Shown here one piece after another: positions 1 to 15,440 of a stretch of 64,000 nt of DNA. Under the pieces are notes generated by a model that worked only from the letters and a program-made list of their open reading frames with translations, ran no database searches and had not been told where the DNA came from. Position numbers and translations under genes: made by a program. Source of the DNA: Lingula anatina (Eukaryota > Brachiopoda > Lingulata > Lingulida > Lingulidae); NCBI RefSeq assembly GCF_001039355.2, contig NW_019774881.1, positions 208,161-272,160 on the forward strand. Reading direction: 5' to 3'. Each line of letters begins with the position of its first letter. Position 1 is the first letter of the stretch.

Positions 1-37
1 CATGAATTGGAATATTTTGTATAGCCTTAAATTATCA

Positions 38-68
<31 letters not shown>

Positions 69-198
69 ATATATAAATAAATACCAAAAAAAAAAAAAAA
101 AAAAAAAACTGGTCATGGTTCTTGCAATATTAGAACTGTTCAATCTCTACACCCGGTGTTCTGACCATGCAGGTCTCACAGGGAACTGGAATACTTAC

Positions 199-795
199 TG
201 AATGTTTGGCTTGCTGTATGGCATTCTCTAACTCAGAAGGGATCATCCTCCCTGTGTCATCACAGGGAACTGGGATGAGATTGTCAAGGCCTATTCCTAA
301 CAAAGCAAAGGCTTTCTTCAGGGAATAATGGGACTGAAAGATAAAATATGTACAGTTTATAATGTGTAATCTGTAGACTACTTTCTATATCAGATTTGCT
401 TTGTATATTACTGCTAGATAACATTTGCTTGACTCAATTGTGTGAAAATATAAGCAAAGAAAAGTATCTGACATTTGCTAAAACTAACATCAATTTTGAA
501 CAACAATTGTTTAATCTATTTACTCATAAACAATTAATTCATAAATAATCGCGTCTAAACTTGACCTGCAGGCGAATCTAGTAACTACACAAACTAAGTC
601 TGATGAAACCTTCAATTCAAGAACATATTACACCAAATCAAAATTAGTAGGCACATCCAATGTAATCATATATATAACACTTCACACAATTAGTAAGCAC
701 ATCCAATATATAACCATATCTATGACATCCTGCACAATTGCTGAGCACATCCAATACAGTCACACCTAACACAATTGACTGACACACACACACAC

Positions 796-841
<46 letters not shown>

Positions 842-2029
842 TTACCTGTTGTGATGTAAAACCACATATTCTTGGTAGTGCTTGCATTCCTTTGCTCTTA
901 ATCTCTGGAAACTTACTGAAGCGGGCCAGGTTGACACCATATATGTTGGCAATTGACCCTCCTAAATGAAAAGATAATTCCTGAATGACTAAATGTTATG
1001 TTTGCTGTAGTAGTGTAATTAATGCTGTTGTTTGACTCTCAGAACATAAATAGTGCTGAGTGTTCTTAGCTTAAACAGCAAAGTTTCATGACTAATATTT
1101 TTGATTTTAAGATGACTAAGACTTTGTATATAATCTTAATATACTAGTAACCGCAAGATAATTTGGTAAACAGAAATCAAATTTAAGACCCATAAGTCTC
1201 TGACACTTATCAATTCATGTACAAGCTCCCTCCATACTAGAAACTCTGCCTTCATGAAATCCTGTCCTACAGGAACAATTATCTATAGAAATAAATAAAA
1301 TATAAACTGCATAAGGTGTGGCTTTGATCACATCTTTGAACAAATACCTGGTGTAAAAATGCCATCACCCTCTCCCCCAGGATAGCCGACCAACTTCCTC
1401 AAGTTCATCAGGACTTCCTGTTCTATCAAGGTGAAGGCAGGGGCCATCTCATATGTGTAACTGGAGGTAGAAAAAAATATACTATTATTTCTGCTAATAG
1501 TGGCGCAGGTAATAATATAAATAATGCCATATTCTTAGAGAACCTGTTCTACCTACACCATCCCAAGTGTCCTTAAGTACAGCTGATTTTGTGGTTAAAA
1601 ATAAATACAATTCCCTCTTTTTTATTTTTTGTCAAGTTGCTTTGTACATAATTTTCCACTTTGCTGCACAAGCACACTGTATCATTTTTTTAAACTCAAA
1701 AACATTAAAAAATTACCTGATTTTCAGAATAATAGAAAACCAGTGCAAAAAGTTAAAACTTTGCTTATGAAAAACAGCACTACATTTTTCACATGCTAGT
1801 GTTCAGTTAAAATTGAAAACATAATTTTCTGGATGACAGGCAGGGCCAAAAGAAAACAGAAAAAAATTATAATCTTAATTCTTTACCTGCTTGTATTAAG
1901 TGCCTCTGTCACCCAGGCCCCAGCAAGCCCCTTGACGTCAAAACCTTGAAACAGCTGGTTGAAAAAGTGGGGATGACCTGAAATCCAAAGTTAAAGGTGA
2001 AGACTGGGAATAAAGCCATTATCTCTGCA

Positions 2030-2075
<46 letters not shown>

Positions 2076-2808
2076 TGGCGCCTTGAAATATCATGCAGCA
2101 TCATACCAAAATGCACTCACCCGACTTGACACTGTACTGGATAGTTTTTCTACACATTTCAAGCAATTGTCCATCCTCACATCCTTCGTGACCTAGCTGG
2201 ATGTCCAGTTTTGTGGCAAGTTCCTCAGGTTGCTGGAACTCCAGTACTTTGCTTAATGATAAATTATAGAAAATTTGACTAATTACAATTCCAGGCAACA
2301 TTTCTTGATCATTTCATTTATCACGAAAAAGAAAAATAATTTCAAAAGAAACTGCATGAACATGCTCTTTTTACCAATGATCAAGACATATGATGCTTCA
2401 GGGGTTGAAAAATGAACAGTTGCTTTTCAAAGAATTTTTTTAAAACATACATACACAAGACACAATAAGATACATTTCATAGTATTATGTCACTTGTAAA
2501 TGCATGTATTTTATTTTATTTTATTTTTTTGCTTTAGCTTTTCACTTACTCACTATTATAATTAGAGACATATAAAAAATAAAAATCTTGCCACCTTTTT
2601 GGATCAGTCCCCTTCTCGATAGCCTCAGACATCATCATATCAAACACATCTTCCAAGAACTTTTGACTTTTGCTCCGGTGATGACGTCCATTATGAGAGC
2701 TGCCATTTTGTCCTGTTACGTGTACCATCCCATTCCCAACTGCCCCATTGCGACTCCCAGCATGCTTTCCATTTTGGATACCAGACGAGTTGTAAACAAA
2801 GGGATGGT
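199..2808 (-). CDS. CSAD/GADL1-like decarboxylase, second copy of exons 2-7 (copy A)
   Basis: Minus-strand exons at 2595-2808, 2121-2251, 1887-1977, 1348-1460, 846-961 and 199-333 repeat exons 2-7 of the neighbouring copy with identical exon lengths and intact splice sites. No equivalent of exon 1 (start codon) is present. By hand count the exons differ from copy B at roughly 20 positions. About eight are replacements: G for E in VTxQNG, I for V in SEAxEKG, L for M and G for D in TKxDIQLx, G for E in CEDxQ, WV for LL in AGAxxTEAL, and H for N at the end of exon 7. No stop or frameshift was seen. It is either the other haplotype misplaced in tandem or a partial tandem duplication; the N at 3190 favours the first. 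The gene continues beyond the left edge of the window. Confidence 0.85.
782..837. repeat. (CA)n microsatellite, copy A
   Basis: Interrupted CA repeat just before the donor end of decarboxylase exon 6. The equivalent run in copy B is at 3987-4019 and shorter. Confidence 0.95.
2031..2075. repeat. (TA)n microsatellite, copy A
   Basis: About 44 bases of TA; the equivalent in copy B is about 102 bases. Confidence 0.95.
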
Positions 2809-3112
2809 CTGAGAATGGAGAAAATTGTATTAAAAGGAATGAGACTGCACTACTATATAAAATCAAAAAATAATAATATAAATAAATAAGTAAATAAATA
2901 AATAAATAAATAAATAGTTTTTTTACCTGTCAAAACATAAAAAATGAAGATAGAAATTCAGTATTTCATAGGGAAAAATGATATCACACAAAACTGACAG
3001 AGCTTAGAAAACAATTATAATTAAAGACACTGATATTCATAATTAAACAATCATACTATAATAATAATATTAATAATAATATTAATAATAATAATAATAT
3101 TAATAATAATAA

Positions 3113-3189
3113 CTAGAGGATCAGAGATGCGATACCGCCTCCAAATATTGTACCACCAGCTGGAGCAAACGCATTCATATAGACCCCCA
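3113..3189. other. Unique 75-base segment between duplicate copies
   Basis: This stretch follows the AAT repeat of copy A and has no counterpart in copy B, nor did I find one elsewhere in the window. It opens with ctagaggatc, which resembles a cloning-site remnant, and runs to the N at 3190. On the minus strand it is open for 24 codons (MNAFAPAGGTIFGGGIAS, then a stop). Its origin is unknown. Confidence 0.5.
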
Positions 3190-3190
3190 N
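3190..3190. other. Single ambiguous base at a duplication junction
   Basis: One N lies exactly where copy A ends and copy B begins. A second lone N at 37488 sits at the equivalent place of the other large duplication. This is the pattern expected when an assembler joins two overlapping contigs without merging them. Confidence 0.9.
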
Positions 3191-3380
3191 TATGGATTGG
3201 AATATTTTGTATAGCCTAAAATTACCATAAATACTTAAATAAATAAATAAAGTGTTTAGCTACCAGCATAAAAAAAACATTGGTCATGGTTCTTGCAATG
3301 ATAGAATTGTTCAATCTCTACACCTGGTGGCATGCTGCTGTTCTGACCATGCAGGTCTCACAGGGAACTGGAATACTTAC

Positions 3381-6537
<3,157 letters not shown>

Positions 6538-7115
6538 CTGCAAAGAAAATCATGTCACTATATTCTTTAAGCTGGGAGCTAGCACATCAGGTCTAAAGAT
6601 ACAGACTAATGTAAGTAAAGGAATCTGAAAGAGAAACGCTTGTTATATATATATATATATATACCCTTTTAAATTGGTCCATGAGTGCATGACGGATATG
6701 AAAGGTGATTCTTGTAATTTATGGCTGTTGGTGAGAGAAAATGCACAAACAAAAATATTGCACCATACTCTCAGTGCTCAGTACAATTGACCACCTTATC
6801 AAGGGGGAACACACATTACTTACAGCATTACTGTCACTATAATGTATAACCTAATACCTTGGTTTAAGAAGTTATGTTCCCCATCATTCCATATGATATT
6901 TTATAAAGCAAGTGTCCAGGTACAATTAAATGTGAGTGACCTAGCTTACAGCATTGCCAACCACTATTGAGTTAAAATACACTGGCATGCTGTAGCTCAA
7001 TTCTTACTTACTCACCAGCACACTATACTTCAATTACATGTACAAGTAACCAGAGAGTTCAAGTACAAAATGCATCATTGCTAAGTCATTTTCTGTTTGA
7101 ATATATTCATGATTC

Positions 7116-7333
7116 AGCAGAATCACTGTCACGTTTATATTCCTTACAGGTCATTTCTCTTCTCAGGACAAGTGATAGTTTCAAGGCAACAGGGGTGAGG
7201 GGTTTCAGCAAGGCAGCCATACAGTAGAATCACTGTCACGTTTACATTCCTCACAGGTCATTTCTCTTCTTAGGACAATTAAATAAGTGATGGTTTCAAA
7301 GCAACGGGGGTGAGGGGTCTCGGAAAGGCAACC
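7116..7333. repeat. Direct duplication, unit about 105-113 bp
   Basis: 7116-7220 and 7221-7333 share AGAATCACTGTCACGTTTA, a following CAGGTCATTTCTCTTCT block and a GGGGTGAGGGG block. The second copy carries a short insertion (ATTAAATA type). Intronic. Confidence 0.85.
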
Positions 7334-7494
7334 ATCACTCCACTTAAAATTAGCTAAGATTTCTTAATAAGTGTCTGTATCCTTTTAAAACAACAGACAG
7401 TTTTTTTTTTTTTTTTTTTTTGCCAATAGTTTATCACATGCTCCCATTAGAAGTGGACATGACTTTAAGCATGAAATACTGCACAGTGACTTAA

Positions 7495-7660
7495 TTGACC
7501 TCAGATATATCAGTGTTAAACTTGACCTCAGATATGTCAGTGTTAATCTTGACCTCAGATATATCAGTGTTAAACTTGACCTCAGAAATGTCAGTGTTAA
7601 ACTTGACCTCAGATATGTCAGTGTTAAACTTGACCTCAGATATGTCAATGTTAAAGTAAA
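7495..7660. repeat. 27-nt minisatellite, about six units
   Basis: Six near-identical units built on TTGACCTCAGATATGTCAGT followed by GTTAAAC, 27 nt each, so the repeat is a multiple of three. It is open on the minus strand in more than one frame, for example FNTDISEVK repeated. It lies in the first intron of the decarboxylase gene with no splice context of its own, so I treat it as a non-coding tandem repeat. Confidence 0.9.
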
Positions 7661-8611
7661 CATTATCATATGCTGTCTGAATGAAAAAAAAAATCAACTG
7701 AAGATTTTCAACATTTACGAAATGGGAAGAATCTTTATAATTACCTCCTAATTATAAAGAGAGAGAGAAAAAAGAATTTTGCATGGCCAAACTGGAATTA
7801 ATCGTAATTTTGAAGAAAAAGTGAGAAAAAAAAACAAAAAAAAAACACACAAAATGTGATGTAGGGATTATACAAACGGCAGTGTTCTGTTTGAAGTATA
7901 TTTTCCTTTCTTTCTTTCCACCTAAAGGATGCAAGATGTAAAAAAGTATTACAAATAATCATGCATACTTGTAAAGTTTTCAGTCTATTTCACATATATT
8001 AATGAATTTGCGCAGTGTTAATTACTGCCACAAAAAGCCAGTAGTCTACCTTGGGTAAAATAATTATGATAAATGACAGGCTCCACCATCCTGATCTTTC
8101 TCTAAATACTTTGATGAATACCTCTGGATTCCCAACATCTCAAGCCTCCCAGACATACAGAGATGAGACTGATAACTAATTGAAAAAAAAAAAAGAGAGA
8201 TGAGACTGACAACTTATTTAAAAAAAAAAGTCTATAAAAATACAACCAGTGGTCAAGACCTCCCCGTCCTACCCATCCACAGTGTTTCCTGAAGATAGAT
8301 CTGCACTAATCTCAAAAATGATATTTTTGGCTCCCAAAGAGTAGGAAATCTGCCAATAATTGGGAAAATCTCATATCCCTGCATGGACATATCCAAATCT
8401 GTCTATATAACAGTGTTTTTTTAAAGTGGTTTGGCATTTGTGACCAAAGAGTGCACGACCCCTGCTTAGGTAATAAAGGTGCAATTTGTTACCCAACTTA
8501 ACACTGGAGACATTCAGTTAATAGCTTTGTTTGTCTTAGTGATTTAACTGTATGGAAATATTGAAGGAAGCAATAAATTTCTCAGGTTACCCATGGAATT
8601 TCAAAACAAGA

Positions 8612-8720
8612 AGAGAGAACTTTAGTTAAAAGGTAAACAACCCTTCTTATGAGATTCAAAATTCCACAATAAATATGTTGTAAATAATACACAGAAATAT
8701 AATCAATTGCAGGAATTCAG
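8612..8720. repeat. Diverged copy of the 23976 element's left part
   Basis: Shares the order ACTTTAGTTAAA, CTTATGAGAT, CCACAATAAA and CACAGAAATATAAT with 23970-24055. The right inverted end was not found, so this copy is truncated or decayed. Confidence 0.5.
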
Positions 8721-9161
8721 TTAACAGTTCTGTTTGTTTTAACAAATGGAGATGAGGTAATAAATAAGGTAAGTAAATAAGTGGAGAATTTAATAGAGGT
8801 AAATATGTTTTTTTTAATGATTCAAAACCTGGCATGCATAAATTCCATCCACAAATAAATTGCCTCTACAGTATATGCCTCTACGGTGGTCTTTTTTCTA
8901 TCATTTATTTAAAAGGATGATAATAAAAAATATAATTTTTACTCAGTTGGCACCTACTTAAATCCAAAAAAATATTTATTGGGGTTAAAATTTTAAGAGA
9001 AAAGTTTAAATATGCTTTTAGCCCCCACTCCCCCTTGAGAGAAAATAATTTTATTAAAATAATTTTTAAAAAATTATAATAATAATAATAAAATTAATAA
9101 ATAAATTATCACTTTCCAAAAACAAAAATCCATCATTTTGAAAATAATTATATTCACTTAC

Positions 9162-9440
9162 CAATTTGTTCCAATGTTAGATCTACTCCAGTGGGGACAA
9201 GCGGTATATACGCAATGAAAACTCATTACACCACAAGTGCATTTTTCTTGGCCCCAGCGAGGCCAAGAATGATCGAAACTTTCCATCCACCGCTTCGAAG
9301 GAACTTTTCCATGAGCCCCAATTCTCTTTGTACAACAAATCAAATGAAGGCATAGCGGAAAATCACCACATTATTGACCTTTACTGTACAAACAGGGTTA
9401 CGTCAATATTTCACGTATAGGAACTGTGTTGAAAATTCCC
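9162..9440 (-). other. Putative 5' UTR exon of the decarboxylase gene
   Basis: The minus strand has a consensus donor (AAATTG then GTAAGT at 9161) but no recognisable protein upstream of it. An open stretch from 9343 to the donor starts MICCTKRIGAHGK and matches nothing I know. The next exon leftwards (acceptor at 6538) contains a good initiator ATG, so a leader exon is the simplest reading. The 5' limit at about 9440 is a guess. Confidence 0.5.
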
Positions 9441-9486
9441 TTCTTTCCAAGTGCTGCCACCTATATTATACAATCCGGTTAGGATC
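9345..9486. promoter_or_regulatory. Divergent promoter region, decarboxylase / CCDC12
   Basis: The predicted 5' ends of the minus-strand decarboxylase and plus-strand CCDC12 lie within about 150 bases of each other. No TATA box is obvious. The promoter is inferred from gene arrangement only. Confidence 0.45.
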
Positions 9487-12309
9487 ATGGCTGAGGTAGG
9501 GCAGTTAGAAGATGCGGCTTTAAAACGTAAAGAGCGTCTCCGTCGAATGCGTCAGAGAGCTGAGGGAGATGGGGAAGGTTTGGAAGCTCCTGACGCCAAA
9601 CGATCAGCAGGAAACGAAAATGAAATGCTTCCAAAGTAAGTAACAATTATCATTGGTAACAACTAGCGCGTGGCCAAGAATCTACACCGTATACGTAGAT
9701 GAAATAGGCACTTTGTCCCAAGCCACAAGGTTTGTCTTGAGAATCGCAAAACTTTGCTGAAACACAAACACAGTCCACGTTTTACATCTATTAATTAACA
9801 TGAAATGAAACTTAATTTACTCTATAATATCATAATTTAACTTACCTTGATTTAAATGAAACTGACAGAAATCCTGTTAATCCCAACAGACGTTTTTTTC
9901 ACCCGAAAATCAATGTCACCAAAAGTTTGTACTTGTATATTTTGTATCCCCAGCTGGTTTAGAATTCCCAGCAAATCAGTGGTTTCAGGCGCCTTTTTCT
10001 AAAATCTTGAAGTTAAGAGATGAGCTTTGCTAGCATGTGTTTCCACTAGTTAAAATATAAAACTTTGGGACATCATGTCTTGTTCAGTGCCAAATAAACT
10101 TGTCATATCTCCACCTCAGTGTGATGAATGTGTTAGAGGTGACAGCTGACAGGTTTTCACAACTAACAATGCAGGAAACAGATTCAAATAACCTTATTCA
10201 CTTTATCATTTAATGCTGATTTGATCAGATTCCTTTTGAATTTGGTTACTCATTGAAAGGTCTGGTTTTGTTCTTTAAGCAGTTATCATCATGTGTTACA
10301 TGTATTTTTTAATGTTTGTAACAATCTACCTTGAATGATGTTATGACACTGATAAAATGATGTTTTCTAGTCGTGCTGTGTTTTCATGTTTATTGGGGAA
10401 AGATTATATCCTGTACCACTTTTTGGATAATTTGTAGGCCAGTATTTAGGAGTTACAAGCCTCAGGATGAGAATCTGAAAGAAAATGCACTTCCCCAAAT
10501 GATACCCTCAAAAGGTAAGCAATCGCTCAAAGCAATGCTCATGATGCTGTCATGTTGAAGATTATTCCATTCTCTGTCATATAAAGATGATAAAAACAAA
10601 TTGTGTTTGAAGACACTGAATGAGGCAATCATGTGAAAACTCTTGGGAAAGGCCATGTCTCTTAGGTAGAAAATGACATTTAATCTCTTCAGAAATGATA
10701 TACTTTTTAACCAAGATTTTTCTTGGACATCATAAAGTGTCTTCATATTCCCTTCCACCCTTTTCACATTTTAGGTAAATAAAAATCATTTCTGTGTCTG
10801 AGAATGGAGAACATCTTTACGTCTGACTTAAAATGTGTACAAAAACTGAGATGATCGTAGTAAGCAGAGTAGTCATTTTCTTCTTCAGTGAAATAGTCAA
10901 AGCAGAAAAGAAGAGGCTTTGTATTTCATTATCATACTGGTACACTTCAAAAAAAGTTAAGGAACAATTTATACTTTCTCTACTAAAGAATGTTATCAGC
11001 CATATTACTGCATCTTTTACTGTGAAATGCAAATGTTCCCTTTGTGTCTATTTTTCATAGTTGAAGAACATGTCAAAGACCACCTAGAAGCTGCCAAACC
11101 TGAGCCTGTAGTGGATGAAATAGTAAGTCTCATTTCTATATTCTCATCCTAGTATACAGGTGTACTAATATGTTTTAACTGATCAGTGATATTTTTGATT
11201 TCTTCTTAGATAACAAGGGCAAACTGAATAAAGTTTAGATAAAAATTGTAAAATGTAAATTAAAGGCATTTTCACTGCAGATTTTATAAAACAGAATAGA
11301 ATAGAACACAACACATCAGTACTGATATGTTTTGAGAATTGACAACTTGATGGCGTTTCCTAAACGGACCTTCCTCGCATGACACAACCAATCAGTGAAC
11401 TTCCACAGGTGCATATCATCTTATGGAGAATTTGAGAAAAGGAGCAAAGTAACGATAACACTCAATTGTTAATACAGTCTTGGTCACAATGACGGCTTGT
11501 TTGTGGGTAGCCATCATATCAACAAAGGGATATCTGATGTAATAGTGCTATAACACTGATTTCATTATTCATCAGGATCTGACGAACCTAGCTCCAAGAA
11601 AGCCAGACTGGGATTTGAAGCGAGATGTGGCAAAGAAGCTGGAGAAGCTGGAAAGGCGAACCCAGAGAGCAATTGCAGAGTTGATCCGTAAGTTCAAAGT
11701 TTGAGAATTATAGTTTGTCAAGCAGGTTCCTCAATAAGGAAACCACCTGTGAGATTAGTTAGAAAAGTGATTTTGTCCAAGTTAGGAAAAGTATATAGAT
11801 TTTAAGCCCTCTAAAGATCATGTGTTTTGGCTAAACAAATTATATTCGATTTGGTAACTACATTTTAGAGACAACAACATGAATTGAAAAAAAAGTATTT
11901 TTTTATTTATTAAGACAATATATCATTGCGTGGGTGTCATGTTTTCAATTAGGTTTGAAAAGAGAATTAAAAAATAAACCTAGTGTGACTCAGGAATCTT
12001 GATACGATTTCCATGATTGATAAGTGATATGTGAAATTAAGGATGCCATTTCTCATGTTGACTTTTTTTGGATTTTTAGATTATTTCAGTTTCTGTTCAA
12101 AGTTTATGTTACAGTTAATGAGTCAGTTAGTAGTGTATGTTGAAGTATGTAAATTTTCCCTTACATTTAGTTAAAAAATGTTGATTATAATTTCAGGAGA
12201 CCGTTTACAAGCAGGAAAAGAAGACTTGGCCACCGCAGTGAATGCTAGCGCTGAAGTCATGCAGAAAGTGGGCGATGACGCAGATGATGATGATGATGAA
12301 GAGAACTGA
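9487..12309 (+). CDS. CCDC12: CCDC12, coiled-coil domain protein (cwf18 family), spliceosome component
   Basis: Five coding exons: 9487-9635, 10438-10514, 11061-11122, 11576-11687 and 12197-12309, giving 170 residues, close to the vertebrate length. An in-frame ATG also lies at 9451, but MAEVGQLEDAALKRKERLRR from 9487 matches the start of the family. Conserved blocks follow in order: ALKRKERLRRMRQ (basic coiled coil, residues 10-25), FRSYKPQDENLKE, EEHVKDHLEAAKPEPVVDEI, and the signature LTNLAPRKPDWDLKRDVAKK, then LERRTQRAIAELIRDRL. The protein ends in an acidic tail, DDADDDDDEEN. Relatives are nuclear and associate with activated spliceosomes. Divergent from the decarboxylase gene and convergent with ABRACL. 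Confidence 0.95.
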
Positions 12310-14117
12310 AACAATAAGCTTAATTGTTTTTGGTTGAAAACAAGGGTTTTCCCAGAACAATCCAGCTGGAATTTCCAAGGCCACCAGCATCACCAGATGG
12401 CCTTTCTTTCCAAAGACGGCTGGACTGCTTGACAAATTTTTGGAAATATGAAATAGGCATACTTGGAATCCCTGAAAATTTGTAGGAAATTACAGGTGGT
12501 AATTTTGGACGGCCAAATCCTGGAAAAAAACCTGGTTGAAAATGGCTGCAACTGAAGCAGTACATCATTTTTAGTATGATCATATATATATATATATATA
12601 TATAAGAAGGATGCTGATGGGGAAAGGAGGGCAGTTATTTCCTCAAAGACTCAGAGCCGGCTTCTGAATGTGTGACAAAACAAAAATATTAGTGACATCT
12701 CTCAGAGATAAAGTCTACTCAATTTATCTGGAAAGCCAGATTTTGGCATGTTGCCCTCAGACCCCTAAATTGTAGAAGTTTGGATTTTCAGGATTTTTTT
12801 AAGATCAACATAGACTGGACAGGTCACACAATGGAGTGCTAGATTGTGTTGAAGGTAGCCTGCATAGATAAAATCAGGAATTTACAGCATTTGAAGGGCC
12901 TGGTGCCTTGTTAATCTTTTTTATTACTATAAATACTAGTATATGTACCATTTAATACCATGATATTGAAATAAAAATGTAAAAATAATTATCTGTTATA
13001 TTAAAAAAAACCTCCACTTGCTGTTTCCACCCTACTGTATCCACTTCAGCAACTACTATGGTGTGAAAGTAAATTATTTTCAAAGTAACTATGAGCACCT
13101 CCCCACTCCCACAAAAAAAATTAATTAGTAAATAAAATGAAACTGTAGTGAGTAAAGTTAATTAAATATCCACTACTTCAAATCTACTGTAATTTTTTCA
13201 TAAAGTTTGAAAATAAAACTGTCCTTAAAAGCTATCAGACTGTGCATAAAATGTCTTGTGTCTACAATAATGAATGAATAAATGAAAATAAAATTATTCA
13301 TCTTTTCAATCTTTTATTCTTCAAAACCTATATATAGATAAGGCTGACATAATATAAACAACTGCCAAGCTCTTTGCATGAGAAACAGAAAAATTGCCCA
13401 AGTTTCAATTTGGGGACCATATTCTTATCAATCACAGCCTTGAAGAATCTAATCAAAACTTCAACTGAAGCCAATCAGAAATAATTTGGTTAAATTTGCA
13501 ATGCGAATTCTCATAAGTGATGTATGTACTTATGACCAGAAAATGTAAAAGAAAAATATCACATAACTTTTTTAATCTGTGTAAAAATCACTTGGCTGTC
13601 TTCATTAATATTGCTCAAATAGTGAAAAAGAAATTGAAATGTATGTATCAACAATACCAATGTATCTATGAAAATCAGTTGGTCAGAAAATATTGCCAAC
13701 CCTTACATTGGGCAAAACTGGCCATTCAACAATGGTAATAAGTGAAGATATTAACTTTTATATATTCCAAGGTATCAAATCAATTGCACAGCACATTGTA
13801 AAGGAGAAATTTTGTCCCTGATTGCGTGGTCCATAAATTAATACTTTTGTATATATTACAGCAGCTAAACATGCTAACATTTCTTTTTCTTGCCTAATCC
13901 CCCATCAGACCATAGTTACAACAAAAGCACTCCTATTAATGTCTTTTAATGCAAGTCCAACTTAGCTCCTAAACAGCCAACAACCCTGAACACATTTTGC
14001 CTCCAATGTACAGCAGTTTTTGCTTGCTCCAATACAAAATCTAATAAATAACAATATTTAAAAACTCCTATTATGTTGCATAATACCACGTGCAAAATTC
14101 TATGGAATGTCCGAGTA
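12310..14117. other. Convergent 3' region of CCDC12 and ABRACL
   Basis: No coding exon seen. AATAAA motifs on the plus strand at 12970, 13131, 13212 and 13277 are candidate CCDC12 poly(A) signals. On the minus strand AATAAA (plus TTTATT at 13313) could serve ABRACL, giving that gene a 3' UTR of about 800 bases. A short (TA)n lies at 12583-12604. Predicted 3' ends of the two genes are close or overlapping. Confidence 0.5.
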
Positions 14118-14766
14118 CTATTCTGGAAGTAGGATGATCTCCACTTTATCATGCACGCCCTGCAACAGCAGTTCTCCATCGTATTTAATAATCTTCCTCT
14201 TTTTTGCTGCTTTCAGGGTTCCTACCAGGGCTTCAAAAATGTTGGCACAGCGGTCATCACTGAACAGTGTCCCAAATGTCAGCACATATGATCCATCATC
14301 TCCTTAATTATATATAAAAAAAAAGATTATTAAATTTGTAAAATTACCAAAAAGAGGATTTTCTGTAAAAAATTATTAAACATCTAAATTGTTCAAAGAT
14401 ACTGTCAAAGGTTTACTTATCTCAAATGATAAAAAAAGACATATACTTTTAAACAAAATTAAGCAAAACAGTGTGAACAGATGCTCAATATCTTGGTATT
14501 ATTTTTATCTTGATCTGTTATGTCACTCTCACTGTATATTACTAGCAGATGAATGTCCATTTACAGTAAGATAAAAATGTATCATCTTTGATACAGGGTG
14601 TTTTGAATTTTGCTGCCTGACACTGAAATCTAAAAAATCACTTCTTTAACAATTATAAATAGGCGCATCTTCAGTTTAAAAATGACAAGCAAGTAAACTT
14701 ACTTTTTTCTCCAAGTCTTTCCCTGATCTCAGTCTTAAGCAAGTCTATTTCGTGATCCACATTCAT
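14118..14766 (-). CDS. ABRACL: ABRACL, costars family protein
   Basis: Two coding exons on the minus strand, 14703-14766 and 14118-14302, joined in phase 1, encode 82 residues, the usual size of this family. The start MNVDHEIDLLKTEIRERLGE agrees with relatives. The core reads YVLTFGTLFSDDRCANIFEA, LVGTLKAAKKRKIIKYDGEL and LLQGVHDKVEIILL, the costars domain across the whole protein. Family members are small proteins linked to actin dynamics and cell motility. An acceptor just upstream of the ATG (near 14777) implies a non-coding first exon, probably 15256 to about 15440, with a donor CAG/GTATTT at 15255. No anomalies. Confidence 0.95.
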
Positions 14767-15255
14767 TTCAATTATCTATAAAACATAACAAGATCGCAAA
14801 TGAGATGAACCAAATTTTCTGTCAGGTAGTATCATCGGCTATAATAATTTATTTTGGGGGCGTGTCATTGCTCCTCGGTCTCAAGCCGTCAAGGAAGCTT
14901 ACACGTAGTTATCATATATTTATTTTTATCGTGTTAAAAACAGGCTACCAGTGGTGTCAACTGGGTTGTAAAAGGGAAGTGATACACATCCTGAGTCAAT
15001 AATCATTACAGCAGTTATCGTTAAGTTAACTTCCCAATTAAAACAATTTTGCCTACTTCATTGTGGGCAAACAAAGCAACCGGCATTTCCTATCTCCACG
15101 CGGTGACTCACTTTTCATCCGTCGACTACTGCCATTTTAGGTTAGAACATTCAGAGGCAAAAGTTTATTTCTTTTGTGTCTTAGCCTCTATGTACATTTG
15201 CGCATGATATATACTTACACCTCAACAAAAATCACCCTTGACAAAAGAAAAATAC

Positions 15256-15440
15256 CTGTATTGGATAAGCAGGTAGAAGTACGAGGCCACTACTAGGCGG
15301 AAGTAAAGAGGAAGTACAAAGTGCGCGTGCCCCATGAATACATTGCGACGCATGCGCTTTACAATTATTTAGCCATTTTGAAAAATTTAGTGATCTTCGA
15401 CTTGGATTTTTATCCATAAAAATATTGATCTGTACCCCAA
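15256..15440 (-). other. Putative 5' UTR exon of ABRACL
   Basis: A minus-strand donor (ATACAG then GTATTT) lies at 15255, and the ATG exon has its own acceptor at about 14777, so an upstream leader exon is expected. This is the only good candidate between ABRACL and AGAP. The upstream limit is not visible in the sequence. Confidence 0.45.

Larger units (their letters stand above)
6538..9161 (-). other. First intron of the decarboxylase gene
   Basis: This is the interval between the predicted 5' UTR exon (donor at 9161) and the ATG exon (acceptor at 6538). It holds a (TA)n near 6643-6662, a direct duplication at 7116-7333, a 27-nt minisatellite at 7495-7660, a homopolymer T run near 7401-7422, and a diverged repeat at about 8612-8720 that matches 23955-24060. 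I see no convincing coding exon. Confidence 0.6.

Noticed and set aside
171-190. Short copy of exon 7 sequence (CCAGTTCCCTGTGA) in the adjacent intron
   Set aside because: Only about 14 bases on the minus strand; too short to separate from chance, and present equally in copy B.
9158-9343. Cys/Trp-containing frame starting MICCTKRIGAHGK as coding exon 1 of the decarboxylase
   Set aside because: No family resemblance, and the next exon carries its own well-placed ATG; kept as a probable leader exon only.
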